Source of the DNA: CBDUWP01 sp965370955
GTDB taxonomy: Bacteria > Planctomycetota > Phycisphaerae > Sedimentisphaerales > Anaerobacaceae
Length of the DNA: 5,892 bases
Direction: 5' to 3'
NCBI GenBank assembly: GCA_965370955.1
Contig: CBDUWP010000084.1
Span: forward strand, 1 to 5,892
Shown here: positions 1-4,837 of the stretch, in pieces
Numbering within the stretch: position 1 is the stretch's first letter
Layout of the letters: every line of letters starts with the position of its first letter
The notes under the pieces: model-generated
Seen by the model: the letters and a program-made list of their open reading frames with translations, nothing else
Databases searched by the model: none
Told to the model about the DNA's origin: nothing
Program-made: the position numbers and the translations under genes

Positions 1-180
1 CTTAGCTACCTTTTTCTTAGCTTTTATCTTCTTTGCGACTTTCTTCTTTGCTACCTTTTTCTTTGTTACTTTTCTTTTCTTTTTCGCTAATTTTTTCTTA
101 GCGACTTTCTTCTTTGTTACTTTTCTTTTCTTTGCTACCTTCTTCTTTGCGACTTTTTTCTTAGCTTTTTTCTTTGCCAT
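1..180 (-). CDS. Lysine-rich histone H1-like repeat protein (partial, C-terminus off left edge)
   Basis: An open frame runs from an ATG at 180-178 to the left edge with no stop, giving 60 residues that begin MAKKKAKKKVAKKKVAKK. Nearly the whole sequence is Lys with Ala, Val, a few Arg and Thr, and single Leu and Ile. It is built on a pentad-like KKKVA pattern and contains two copies of KKRKVTKK (about residues 17-24 and 34-41). There is no acidic or aromatic residue, no signal peptide and no membrane segment. The composition matches the tails of bacterial histone H1-like or AlgP/Hc2-type proteins, which bind and compact DNA; a DNA-binding role in the nucleoid is inferred from composition only. 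A ribosome site (AAAGG, about 10 nt before the ATG) and a good promoter upstream support real expression. Alternatives are a basic N-terminal extension of another protein or another RNA-binding basic protein. The K-rich block starts at residue 3, so any globular domain would have to lie beyond the edge. Confidence 0.75.
   Translation of the reverse strand, partial: MAKKKAKKKVAKKKVAKKRKVTKKKVAKKKLAKKKRKVTKKKVAKKKVAKKIKAKKKVAK
59..133. repeat. 24-bp direct repeat pair inside the lysine-rich gene
   Basis: Positions 59-82 and 110-133 are identical over 24 bases and start 51 bp (17 codons) apart. They encode the repeated KKRKVTKK block of the lysine-rich protein. A second, shorter identity links 35-50 and 101-116. 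The exact match at DNA level suggests recent unit duplication or slippage rather than only amino-acid constraint, although the A/G-only Lys codons make chance identity easier. Confidence 0.7.
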
Positions 181-254
181 CGTTTTGATACCTTTCAACT
201 TTTGTTTTTCAATTTTTTTACTTTTCTTTAACTTGGTATATATAATACATATAA

Positions 255-284
255 ATTATAAACTTCTTTGTTTTTTATCGTCAG
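255..284 (-). promoter_or_regulatory. Sigma-70-type promoter for the lysine-rich gene
   Basis: On the minus strand, CTGACG (284-279, four of six matches to TTGACA) is followed by an 18-bp spacer and a perfect TATAAT (260-255). Transcription would begin near 248, leaving a leader of about 70 nt before the ATG at 180. In DNA this AT-rich a perfect -10 box can arise by chance; the correct orientation and distance to the gene raise the likelihood. Confidence 0.5.
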
Positions 285-451
285 AAAGTTTAATGCTACT
301 TCATTAAAATTTTACAGAGATGGTATTTCTTTATTGTTGCGAGTGCATTTCAATTGTTTTTTTCAGTTAATTTATTTTGTGATATGCTGTTTAATTTGTT
401 ATTTTATAATTGTTATATGATCGTGATTGCTATGGCTTGTTTTTTTGTGTT

Positions 452-507
452 AAAAATAAAAATGCCTATAACATCATTTTTTTTAACGTATAGGCTTATT
501 TGTTTTT
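452..507. terminator. Imperfect A/T-flanked hairpin, possible bidirectional terminator
   Basis: The core stem GCCTATA (464-470) pairs with TATAGGC (489-495) around an 18-nt loop. It extends outward with two single mismatches and one T-G pair, through an A-tract (452-460) that pairs with the T-tract (499-507). The layout (A-run, GC-containing stem, T-run) is that of a bidirectional intrinsic terminator. However, both flanking genes point away from it, so it would have to end read-through or an unannotated small transcript. The long loop and AT-rich background make chance a real alternative. Confidence 0.3.
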
Positions 508-560
508 TTTGTTTTTATATTGATAGTTGGTTTGTTTACTTAAAAAGATGATTTTGAAGA

Positions 561-588
561 TTGTGTTGTTAAGAAAAGATGATAGAAT
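561..588 (+). promoter_or_regulatory. Candidate weak promoter for nadD
   Basis: TTGTGT (561-566) is followed by a 16-bp spacer and TAGAAT (583-588, five of six matches to TATAAT). It would give a leader of about 118 nt before nadD that includes the long A/T palindrome at 621-659. The -35 box matches only in its TTG. No better pair was seen closer to the gene, although the AT-rich sequence at 640-700 could hide a start site. Confidence 0.25.
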
Positions 589-620
589 ACAGACTGTTTA
601 TTGCATTGGAATAGCCCTTA

Positions 621-659
621 AAAAAAAGTTAAAAAAATATTATTTTTTTTGTATTTTTT
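621..659. repeat. A/T-only long imperfect palindrome
   Basis: Two 18-nt arms (621-638 and 642-659) face each other across a 3-nt loop. The inner eight pairs are perfect A-T or T-A. Two mismatches and two G-T pairs follow, then six A-T pairs. It may be intrinsically curved DNA, a cruciform-prone element or an upstream element for nadD expression. With no G-C pairs it is unlikely to be a strong intrinsic terminator. Confidence 0.45.
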
Positions 660-712
660 GTTCATTATTTCTAATTCAGTTGTTGTTTCTATTTTAAGTT
701 TGTGAGAAGTTC

Positions 713-1327
713 ATGTCAGATAGTAGAATAGTTTTGTTTGGCGGCACATTTGATCCGATACATACCGGGCACATTCAGGTTATAACTGAAGCCTCGAAAG
801 TTATTGGTGCGGACAAAACGATTTTAATTCCAGCAAGGCGTTCTCCGTTTAAGGATTACAATCCGATAGCTTCTGATGCCGATAGATTAGCGATTGCTTC
901 GCTAGCTATTTCTGATAGGCCTAATTTTTTAGTTAGTGATTTTGAGCTATCTAATATTCCCCCCAGTTATACAATTGACACTATTCGTCATTTTTCTATT
1001 TTGTATCCTGACAGCCAATTATATTGGGTTTGCGGGGCTGATGTTGTAGATGATCTTAGCCATTGGCATCAGGTTGAGCAATTGCTTAAGTTGTGTCGTT
1101 TATCGGTTATGTTTAGGGGTGGTTTTGTGAGTCCTGATTTTGAGTTTTTGTTACCTCGATTTGGCCGCAAAATTGTTGATCAGCTTACAAGTGACATTCT
1201 TGAGGTTTCTTTGGTTGACATTAGCAGTACAATGATTCGTACGAAGTTGAAGCGTGGCGAGTCTGTTGATTCTTTGTTGTCACCAGCTGTTGTTTCATAT
1301 ATTTTGCAGCATCATCTTTACCAGTAG
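713..1327 (+). CDS. nadD: Nicotinate-nucleotide adenylyltransferase NadD
   Basis: NadD transfers AMP from ATP to nicotinate mononucleotide, making deamido-NAD in the cytoplasm; it is a normally essential step of NAD synthesis. The 204-residue protein has the usual family length. The nucleotidyltransferase signature GGTFDPIHTGH lies at residues 10-20, with the HxGH site at 17-20. The downstream signature ISSTMIR, which binds ATP phosphates, is at 170-176. IPARRSPFK (39-47) and WVCGADVVDDL (105-115) also match conserved NadD segments. The ATG at 713 puts the signature at the expected distance. A weak GAGAAG lies only 3 nt upstream, so the ribosome site is poor. The gene converges on hypB with 22 nt between stop codons and shows no functional link to it. 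It lacks the often-seen proA, obg or rsfS neighbours in this window. Its codons are strongly T-ended, unlike the hyp genes. The family assignment is secure. Confidence 0.96.
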   Translation: MSDSRIVLFGGTFDPIHTGHIQVITEASKVIGADKTILIPARRSPFKDYNPIASDADRLAIASLAISDRPNFLVSDFELSNIPPSYTIDTIRHFSILYPDSQLYWVCGADVVDDLSHWHQVEQLLKLCRLSVMFRGGFVSPDFEFLLPRFGRKIVDQLTSDILEVSLVDISSTMIRTKLKRGESVDSLLSPAVVSYILQHHLYQ

Positions 1328-1349
1328 GTTCCTCGAATTATTGACAAGC

Positions 1350-2012
1350 TCATTGTTTACATTTAGCGGCATAGTCGCTTAAGTATTGACACCAGAGATC
1401 TAATCCTTCATTTGTTTTAGCAGACAGTTGAAAAATTTTGCTGTTTTTATTTATCGTTTTGATATCGTTGACAGCCCTATCGATATCGAAGTCGACATAT
1501 TTTAGCAGATCTATTTTGTTTATAACCACAGCATCGGCATTTGCAAATAGAGCTGGATATTTGATTGGCTTATCATCGCCTTCTGCAACAGACAGCACGG
1601 CGATTTTAGCTGTTTCACCCAGTGCAAAACTGGAGGGGCATACTAGATTGCCCACATTTTCGATAAAGATGATATCAAGCTCGATAGCGCCGAGTTTGGT
1701 TAAGGCGTCATATATTTGGGCAGCTGACAGATGGCAGGCTCCTTTGGTTTCGATTTGTATTGCGGCAGCTTTTGTTTGCCTGATTCTTTTGGCATCGATA
1801 TCTGTTTGCACATCTCCTTCGATTACGCCTATTTTGAATTGCTTTTGCAGCTTTTCAATAGTTTTGATCAGCAGCGTTGTTTTCCCTGATCCCGGTGATG
1901 ATATAAGATTCAGGCATAGCTTTTTATTGTCCTGAAAGAATTGGCTATTTTCTCGCGCATATTCTTCGTTAGCACTTAATATTTTTTGTTCGACATTTAT
2001 TTTTTTGCCCAT
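1350..2012 (-). CDS. hypB: Hydrogenase nickel-insertion GTPase HypB
   Basis: HypB is a SIMIBI-class GTPase that works with HypA to deliver nickel to the [NiFe] hydrogenase large subunit. Counting from the ATG at 2012 (220 residues), the Walker A loop SSPGSGKTT is at 38-46, the switch segment EGDVQTDIDAKRI at 66-78, the metal-site Cys-His in KGACHL at 90-95, ENVGNLVCP with the third metal ligand Cys at 118-126, and the guanine-specificity motif NKID at 165-168. There is no N-terminal CxxCGC motif and no His-rich nickel-storage stretch, so this is the short form. A TTG at 2021 would add three residues, but the GAGG at 2026-2023 is only 1 nt from it and 10 nt from the ATG, so ATG is preferred. 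It is the last visible gene of the hyp operon, 5 nt after hypA, and ends 22 nt from the convergent nadD stop. Confidence 0.96.
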   Translation of the reverse strand: MGKKINVEQKILSANEEYARENSQFFQDNKKLCLNLISSPGSGKTTLLIKTIEKLQKQFKIGVIEGDVQTDIDAKRIRQTKAAAIQIETKGACHLSAAQIYDALTKLGAIELDIIFIENVGNLVCPSSFALGETAKIAVLSVAEGDDKPIKYPALFANADAVVINKIDLLKYVDFDIDRAVNDIKTINKNSKIFQLSAKTNEGLDLWCQYLSDYAAKCKQ

Positions 2013-2017
2013 ATTTT

Positions 2018-2359
2018 TCAATCCTCATCAAATTCTATTTGTTCCAGCAGAAGCGGTGCATCAGGCATCAGCTCAAAATCGTCACTTTTGCATTTGGGAC
2101 ATTTATATTTTTCGATAGTGACATCGAATTTGGTTTTGCATTGGCTGCATATGCCGCATGTTGGTTTATGGTTGATTTTCAGTTTGATATTTCTCCGAGA
2201 TCCTTGGGTGATAGCCTCAAGGGCGAATATCAAAGCTTCATTGTTGACTGTATTAAAAGTTCCACAGCTGATAGTTGCTGAAATTGCGGTGGCATTATGC
2301 TGTTTCTCCTGCTGCTCTATCATTTCCAATAAACTTTGTGCGATCGCAGCTTCATGCAT
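2018..2359 (-). CDS. hypA: Hydrogenase nickel metallochaperone HypA
   Basis: HypA binds nickel and passes it, with HypB, to the hydrogenase apoprotein. The 113 residues are the normal length. The start MHE carries the essential nickel ligand His2 next to Glu3, which fixes the ATG at 2359. The zinc-binding domain has pairs at Cys71/Cys74 and Cys87/Cys90 (CPKC), with an additional Cys68 just before the first pair. The N-terminal helix segment (AIAQSLLEMIEQQ) and SCGTFNTVNNEAL, followed by the FALEAIT helix, match the family fold. The hypE stop codon directly abuts the ATG (TAAATG), and a GAGG 9 nt upstream inside hypE serves as ribosome site. The TGA stop overlaps the rejected TTG start of hypB. 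The tight coupling implies co-production with HypB and HypE. Confidence 0.96.
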   Translation of the reverse strand: MHEAAIAQSLLEMIEQQEKQHNATAISATISCGTFNTVNNEALIFALEAITQGSRRNIKLKINHKPTCGICSQCKTKFDVTIEKYKCPKCKSDDFELMPDAPLLLEQIEFDED

Positions 2360-3385
2360 TTAGCATATCCTCGGTAGTTGTTGGCCATAGGGTGTTTGTA
2401 CAATTCTTTTTCCGCCGATTTTTGTTACTAGCTCGACAATTGGCATTTCACTTTTTGCTTCAATTGAGCCAATAATTGCGGCGTTTTTTCCGAGTGGATG
2501 TTTTTTGCATAGTTCCAGACATCGTTGTGCGTCATTTTGATCGATAACAGCAATAAATTTTCCTTCGTTTGCAACGTTCAACAAATCGAATCCCAATATA
2601 TCTGCCGCCGCTTGCACCGACGGAGCGATTGGTATGGCCGTCTCTAAAAGTTGCACGCCTATGTTGGCGGACTTAGCTATTTCGTTCACTGTCGCTGCAA
2701 GGCCGCCTCTGGTTGGGTCTCTCATGAACTTCACACCGTTACCATCTGTTAGCAGCTCATTTATTAAGCCATTCAGCGGAGCACAGTCACTTTCCATTGA
2801 AGATTGCAGCTGTATCTCTTTTCGTTGTGTCATAATCGTCATGCCATGGTCGCCGATGGTTCCGTTTATTAAAATAACATCTCCTGTTTTGATTTTATCA
2901 AATCCAAGATTGGCCTGTTCGATAGCCACTCCGATGCCGGAAGTGTTGATAAAGATTCCGTCCGCTGATCCTGTCTCGACTGTTTTGGTGTCACCTGTCA
3001 CTACCTCGACATTACATTTTCTGGCGGTGTCGCCGATGCTTTTAAGTATCTTTTCAAGTAAGGTTATCTCAAAACCAGTCTCTATTATAAGTGCTAAAGA
3101 TATCGCGACAGGTTTTGCCCCAGCGACAGCGAGGTCATTGACTGTCCCGCAAACAGAAAGTTTGCCGATATCTCCGCCATTAAAAAAAAGCGGTTTAACG
3201 ACATAGCTGTCAGTTGTAAAGGCTAGCTGGGTTTTGCCGATAGTGATTTTAGCGGAATCGTTGAGCTCATTGTTTGCAGCTTTTGCGTTTAAATGCGGCA
3301 ATATATTTTGCCTTATCAGGCTATCTGTTAATTGCCCGCCGCCTCCATGAGCCAGCATGATTTTGTCGTCTCCGGTTGATGACAT
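2360..3385 (-). CDS. hypE: Hydrogenase cyanide-ligand synthesis protein HypE
   Basis: HypE dehydrates the carbamoyl group received from HypF, using ATP, and carries the resulting thiocyanate on its C-terminal Cys before passing CN to the HypC-HypD complex. Counting from the ATG at 3385 (341 residues), the PurM/SelD-like fold shows LAHGGGG at 11-17, FTTDSYVV at 56-63, GDIGKLSVCGTVNDLA at 71-86, GTIGDHG at 175-181, MRDPTRGG at 221-228 and NVANEGK at 270-276. The C-terminus is PRIC with the essential Cys341, and nothing follows it. The ATG lies 1 nt after the hypD stop and gives a ten-residue lead before LAHGGGG, as usual in the family. An in-frame GTG at 3427 would add 14 residues inside the hypD end and has a better-spaced AGAAGG (5 nt), so the longer 355-residue form is a real alternative. 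Confidence 0.95.
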   Translation of the reverse strand: MSSTGDDKIMLAHGGGGQLTDSLIRQNILPHLNAKAANNELNDSAKITIGKTQLAFTTDSYVVKPLFFNGGDIGKLSVCGTVNDLAVAGAKPVAISLALIIETGFEITLLEKILKSIGDTARKCNVEVVTGDTKTVETGSADGIFINTSGIGVAIEQANLGFDKIKTGDVILINGTIGDHGMTIMTQRKEIQLQSSMESDCAPLNGLINELLTDGNGVKFMRDPTRGGLAATVNEIAKSANIGVQLLETAIPIAPSVQAAADILGFDLLNVANEGKFIAVIDQNDAQRCLELCKKHPLGKNAAIIGSIEAKSEMPIVELVTKIGGKRIVQTPYGQQLPRIC

Positions 3386-3386
3386 C

Positions 3387-4460
3387 TTAAGATTTGACCT
3401 TTCTGTTATATTTGTACCAAGCGGCACAACTGCCTTCTGAGCTTACCATACAAGGGCCAACTGGGTTTTGCGGGCGGCATTTTTCGCCGAACAGCTTGCA
3501 TTGTGGAGGATCGATGAGTCCGCAAAGCACTTGGCCGCATTGGCATCCGGTTGGTTTTTCTTTGGCTGCGATTTTTGTGCTGTATCGACTTAGAACATCG
3601 AAATTGCTGTAGGCTTCTTTTAGTTTCATTGTGCTGTCTGGAATATTTCCTATGCCTCGCCAAAAGCCATCGGCGGCAGAGAAATATTTGTCGGTTAACC
3701 GCTGCGCTTTGAGATTGCCATTTTCTGTCACGACAGATGGATACATTGATTCGACAAAGCTGACATTATCTGTAAGCTGTCGGCATATTCGTTCGATACC
3801 TTGCAAAATTTGCAATGGCTCAAAACCTGCTACTACGCAAGGCTTTTTGAATTCATTTGCGATAGGCTCAAAAAATTTATAGCCTGTTATCACGCTAACA
3901 TGGCCGGGACATAAAAACCCATCGATGTTGTTGTTTGTCCCGCTAAGTAAAGCTCTCATCGCAGGTAATACCAATTTATGGCCGCATAGGATGGTGAAAT
4001 TGTTTATCGATTCTTTTATCGCTATTTCGACAGCAGCTGCGGTTGCAGGGGTGGTTGTTTCAAAGCCGATTGCTATAAACACGATTGTTTTGTCAGGATT
4101 ATTTTTAGCTAGTTCGACTGCCTCAAAACTGCTTAAAACGATTTTGATGTTTGACTGATTGAGCTTCTCTAGGCTGATCGACTCGCCCGGCACTCGTATC
4201 ATGTCACCATATGTGGCGATTATACAGTCGTTATTTTTAGCTAAATTTATCATGGTATCGATATAGCTTTGCGGCGTTACGCAAACTGGGCATCCGGGCC
4301 CTGAAATCAAGCGAAGATTTTTCGGCAAAATTGACCTGATACCGTTTCTGAAGATGGAGACCGTATGCGTTCCACAGACCTCCATAATATTTATTGGTCT
4401 GGCCAATTTTTGACAATGATCAGCTATCAAGGTTTTGAGTTCTTGCACTTGTTCTATCAT
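3387..4460 (-). CDS. hypD: Hydrogenase Fe(CN)2CO assembly protein HypD
   Basis: HypD is the iron-sulfur scaffold which, with HypC, holds the iron while CN and CO ligands are added. The 357 residues are a normal length. The three conserved cores are present: MEVCGTHT (26-33, Cys29 and His31), GPGCPVC (54-60, Cys57 and Cys60) and IGFETTTPATAAAV (131-144). GHVSVITG (186-193) and PCVVAGFEP (207-215) also match. The C-terminal region is Cys-rich (Cys306, 308, 313, 321, 328, 337 and 345), including the ligands of the [4Fe-4S] cluster. The ATG at 4460 directly abuts the hypC stop (TAAATG). No strong ribosome site precedes it, which suggests translational coupling to hypC, the protein it binds. No key residue is missing. 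Confidence 0.97.
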   Translation of the reverse strand: MIEQVQELKTLIADHCQKLARPINIMEVCGTHTVSIFRNGIRSILPKNLRLISGPGCPVCVTPQSYIDTMINLAKNNDCIIATYGDMIRVPGESISLEKLNQSNIKIVLSSFEAVELAKNNPDKTIVFIAIGFETTTPATAAAVEIAIKESINNFTILCGHKLVLPAMRALLSGTNNNIDGFLCPGHVSVITGYKFFEPIANEFKKPCVVAGFEPLQILQGIERICRQLTDNVSFVESMYPSVVTENGNLKAQRLTDKYFSAADGFWRGIGNIPDSTMKLKEAYSNFDVLSRYSTKIAAKEKPTGCQCGQVLCGLIDPPQCKLFGEKCRPQNPVGPCMVSSEGSCAAWYKYNRKVKS

Positions 4461-4712
4461 TTACTTGTCGCTTTTGATTTGATTGTCTTCGGCTGCGGCT
4501 AATTGTGCCATTTCGTCAAACAACTGCCATGTTTGCTGGGCTTCTTTGCGATCGATTTTAGCAATTGCAAATCCGGCATGTACCAGTACAATATCGCCAA
4601 CTTCAACATCTGCAAGCAAAGTGGTCTTAGCCTTGAATTGGTTTCCCATCGCATCTACTGTTGCGTCATCGCCAGATATAGCGATGATTTCAGCCGGCAT
4701 TGCTAAGCACAT
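4461..4712 (-). CDS. hypC: Hydrogenase maturation chaperone HypC
   Basis: HypC (HypC/HupF/HybG family) partners HypD in building the Fe(CN)2CO unit and then escorts it to the hydrogenase large-subunit precursor. The start MCLAMPAEI carries the essential Cys2, exposed after Met removal, and fixes the ATG at 4712. GDIVLVHAGFAIAKID (39-54) is the conserved OB-fold segment. At 83 residues it is normal for the family, with a polar tail after residue 70. A GGA about 8 nt upstream is the likely ribosome site. The gene follows a 125-nt gap after hypF, the only loose junction in the operon, and abuts hypD with no gap. Confidence 0.97.
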   Translation of the reverse strand: MCLAMPAEIIAISGDDATVDAMGNQFKAKTTLLADVEVGDIVLVHAGFAIAKIDRKEAQQTWQLFDEMAQLAAAEDNQIKSDK

Positions 4713-4730
4713 AATCTTTTTCCAAAAATT

Positions 4731-4790
4731 TTAGCAGCAAAAGTCATCGCCAATCAAATGACGGCTGCCGAAAATAGTTAAGGTTTTCAT
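4731..4790 (-). pseudogene. 19-codon ORF, possible relic of a hydrogenase maturation protease
   Basis: Between hypF and hypC a short frame reads MKTLTIFGSRHLIGDDFCC, then stops at TAA (4733-4731). It has its own AAGGA just before the ATG. The pattern of a short beta-strand, a Gly and then GDD resembles the N-terminus of M52 hydrogenase maturation proteases (HycI/HyaD type, typically xxLVxGxGNxLxGDDG). The spacing from Gly to GDD is one residue longer than usual and the G-N pair is replaced. An intact protease has about 150-180 residues and no continuation exists in any frame before hypC, so if the resemblance is real, nearly the whole gene has been deleted. It could equally be a chance reading frame or a translated spacer that couples hypF to hypC. 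The assignment rests on a short motif. Confidence 0.3.
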
Positions 4791-4802
4791 TTTCCTTCGT
4801 AA

Positions 4803-4826
4803 TACTACATCCGTAAGGGTGTGGTA
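4803..4826. other. 10-bp hairpin with GTAA tetraloop in the hypF-hypC gap
   Basis: Positions 4803-4812 pair with 4817-4826 across the loop GTAA. As plus-strand RNA all ten pairs form, two of them G-U, closed by a GNRA-type tetraloop and followed by a T-rich stretch. As minus-strand (operon) RNA the two wobble pairs become A-C mismatches, leaving eight pairs. It lies 12 nt after the hypF stop and upstream of the mini-ORF. It may be an mRNA processing or stability element, a weak terminator for antisense transcription, or chance. Confidence 0.4.
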
Positions 4827-4837
4827 GTTTATTTTAT

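Larger units (their letters stand above)
181..712. other. AT-rich divergent intergenic region without a convincing gene
   Basis: These 532 bases separate the divergent lysine-rich gene and nadD. The plus strand is strongly T-rich, with many T-runs. One open frame exists (TTG at 354 to 551, 65 codons), but it encodes a Phe/Cys-rich string expected from T-rich DNA, starts at TTG and has no ribosome site, so I do not call it. The region holds a minus-strand promoter near 255-284, a weak plus-strand promoter candidate at 561-588 and two long imperfect inverted repeats (452-507 and 621-659). No tRNA, riboswitch or known small RNA was recognised. Confidence 0.7.

Noticed and set aside
1..180. T/C-rich low-complexity stretch as a non-coding microsatellite or CRISPR-like repeat
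   Set aside because: The minus strand is open for 60 codons from an ATG with ribosome site and promoter, and there are no unique spacers between regular repeats.
241..246. Plus-strand TATAAT as a promoter for a rightward transcript
   Set aside because: No acceptable -35 box lies 16-18 bp upstream, and TATAAT-like strings are frequent in this AT-rich stretch.
354..551. 65-codon plus-strand ORF with hydrophobic Phe/Cys-rich translation, possible small membrane protein
   Set aside because: It starts at TTG, lacks a ribosome site, its composition is what T-rich DNA gives by chance, and the hairpin at 452-507 lies inside it.
1438..1935. 165-codon plus-strand ORF opposite hypB, and similar plus-strand frames opposite hypA, hypE, hypD and hypC
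   Set aside because: They are antisense shadows of well-conserved hyp genes, with no family motif, and the opposite strand carries clear catalytic signatures.
2013..2021. TTG at 2021 as the hypB start
   Set aside because: It is 1 nt from the GAGG ribosome site; the ATG at 2012 is 10 nt from it and loses only three non-conserved residues.
3406..3663. 85-codon minus-strand ORF overlapping the hypD end in another frame
   Set aside because: It is basic and low in structure, and fully overlaps the Cys-rich end of HypD, which is conserved; no independent support.
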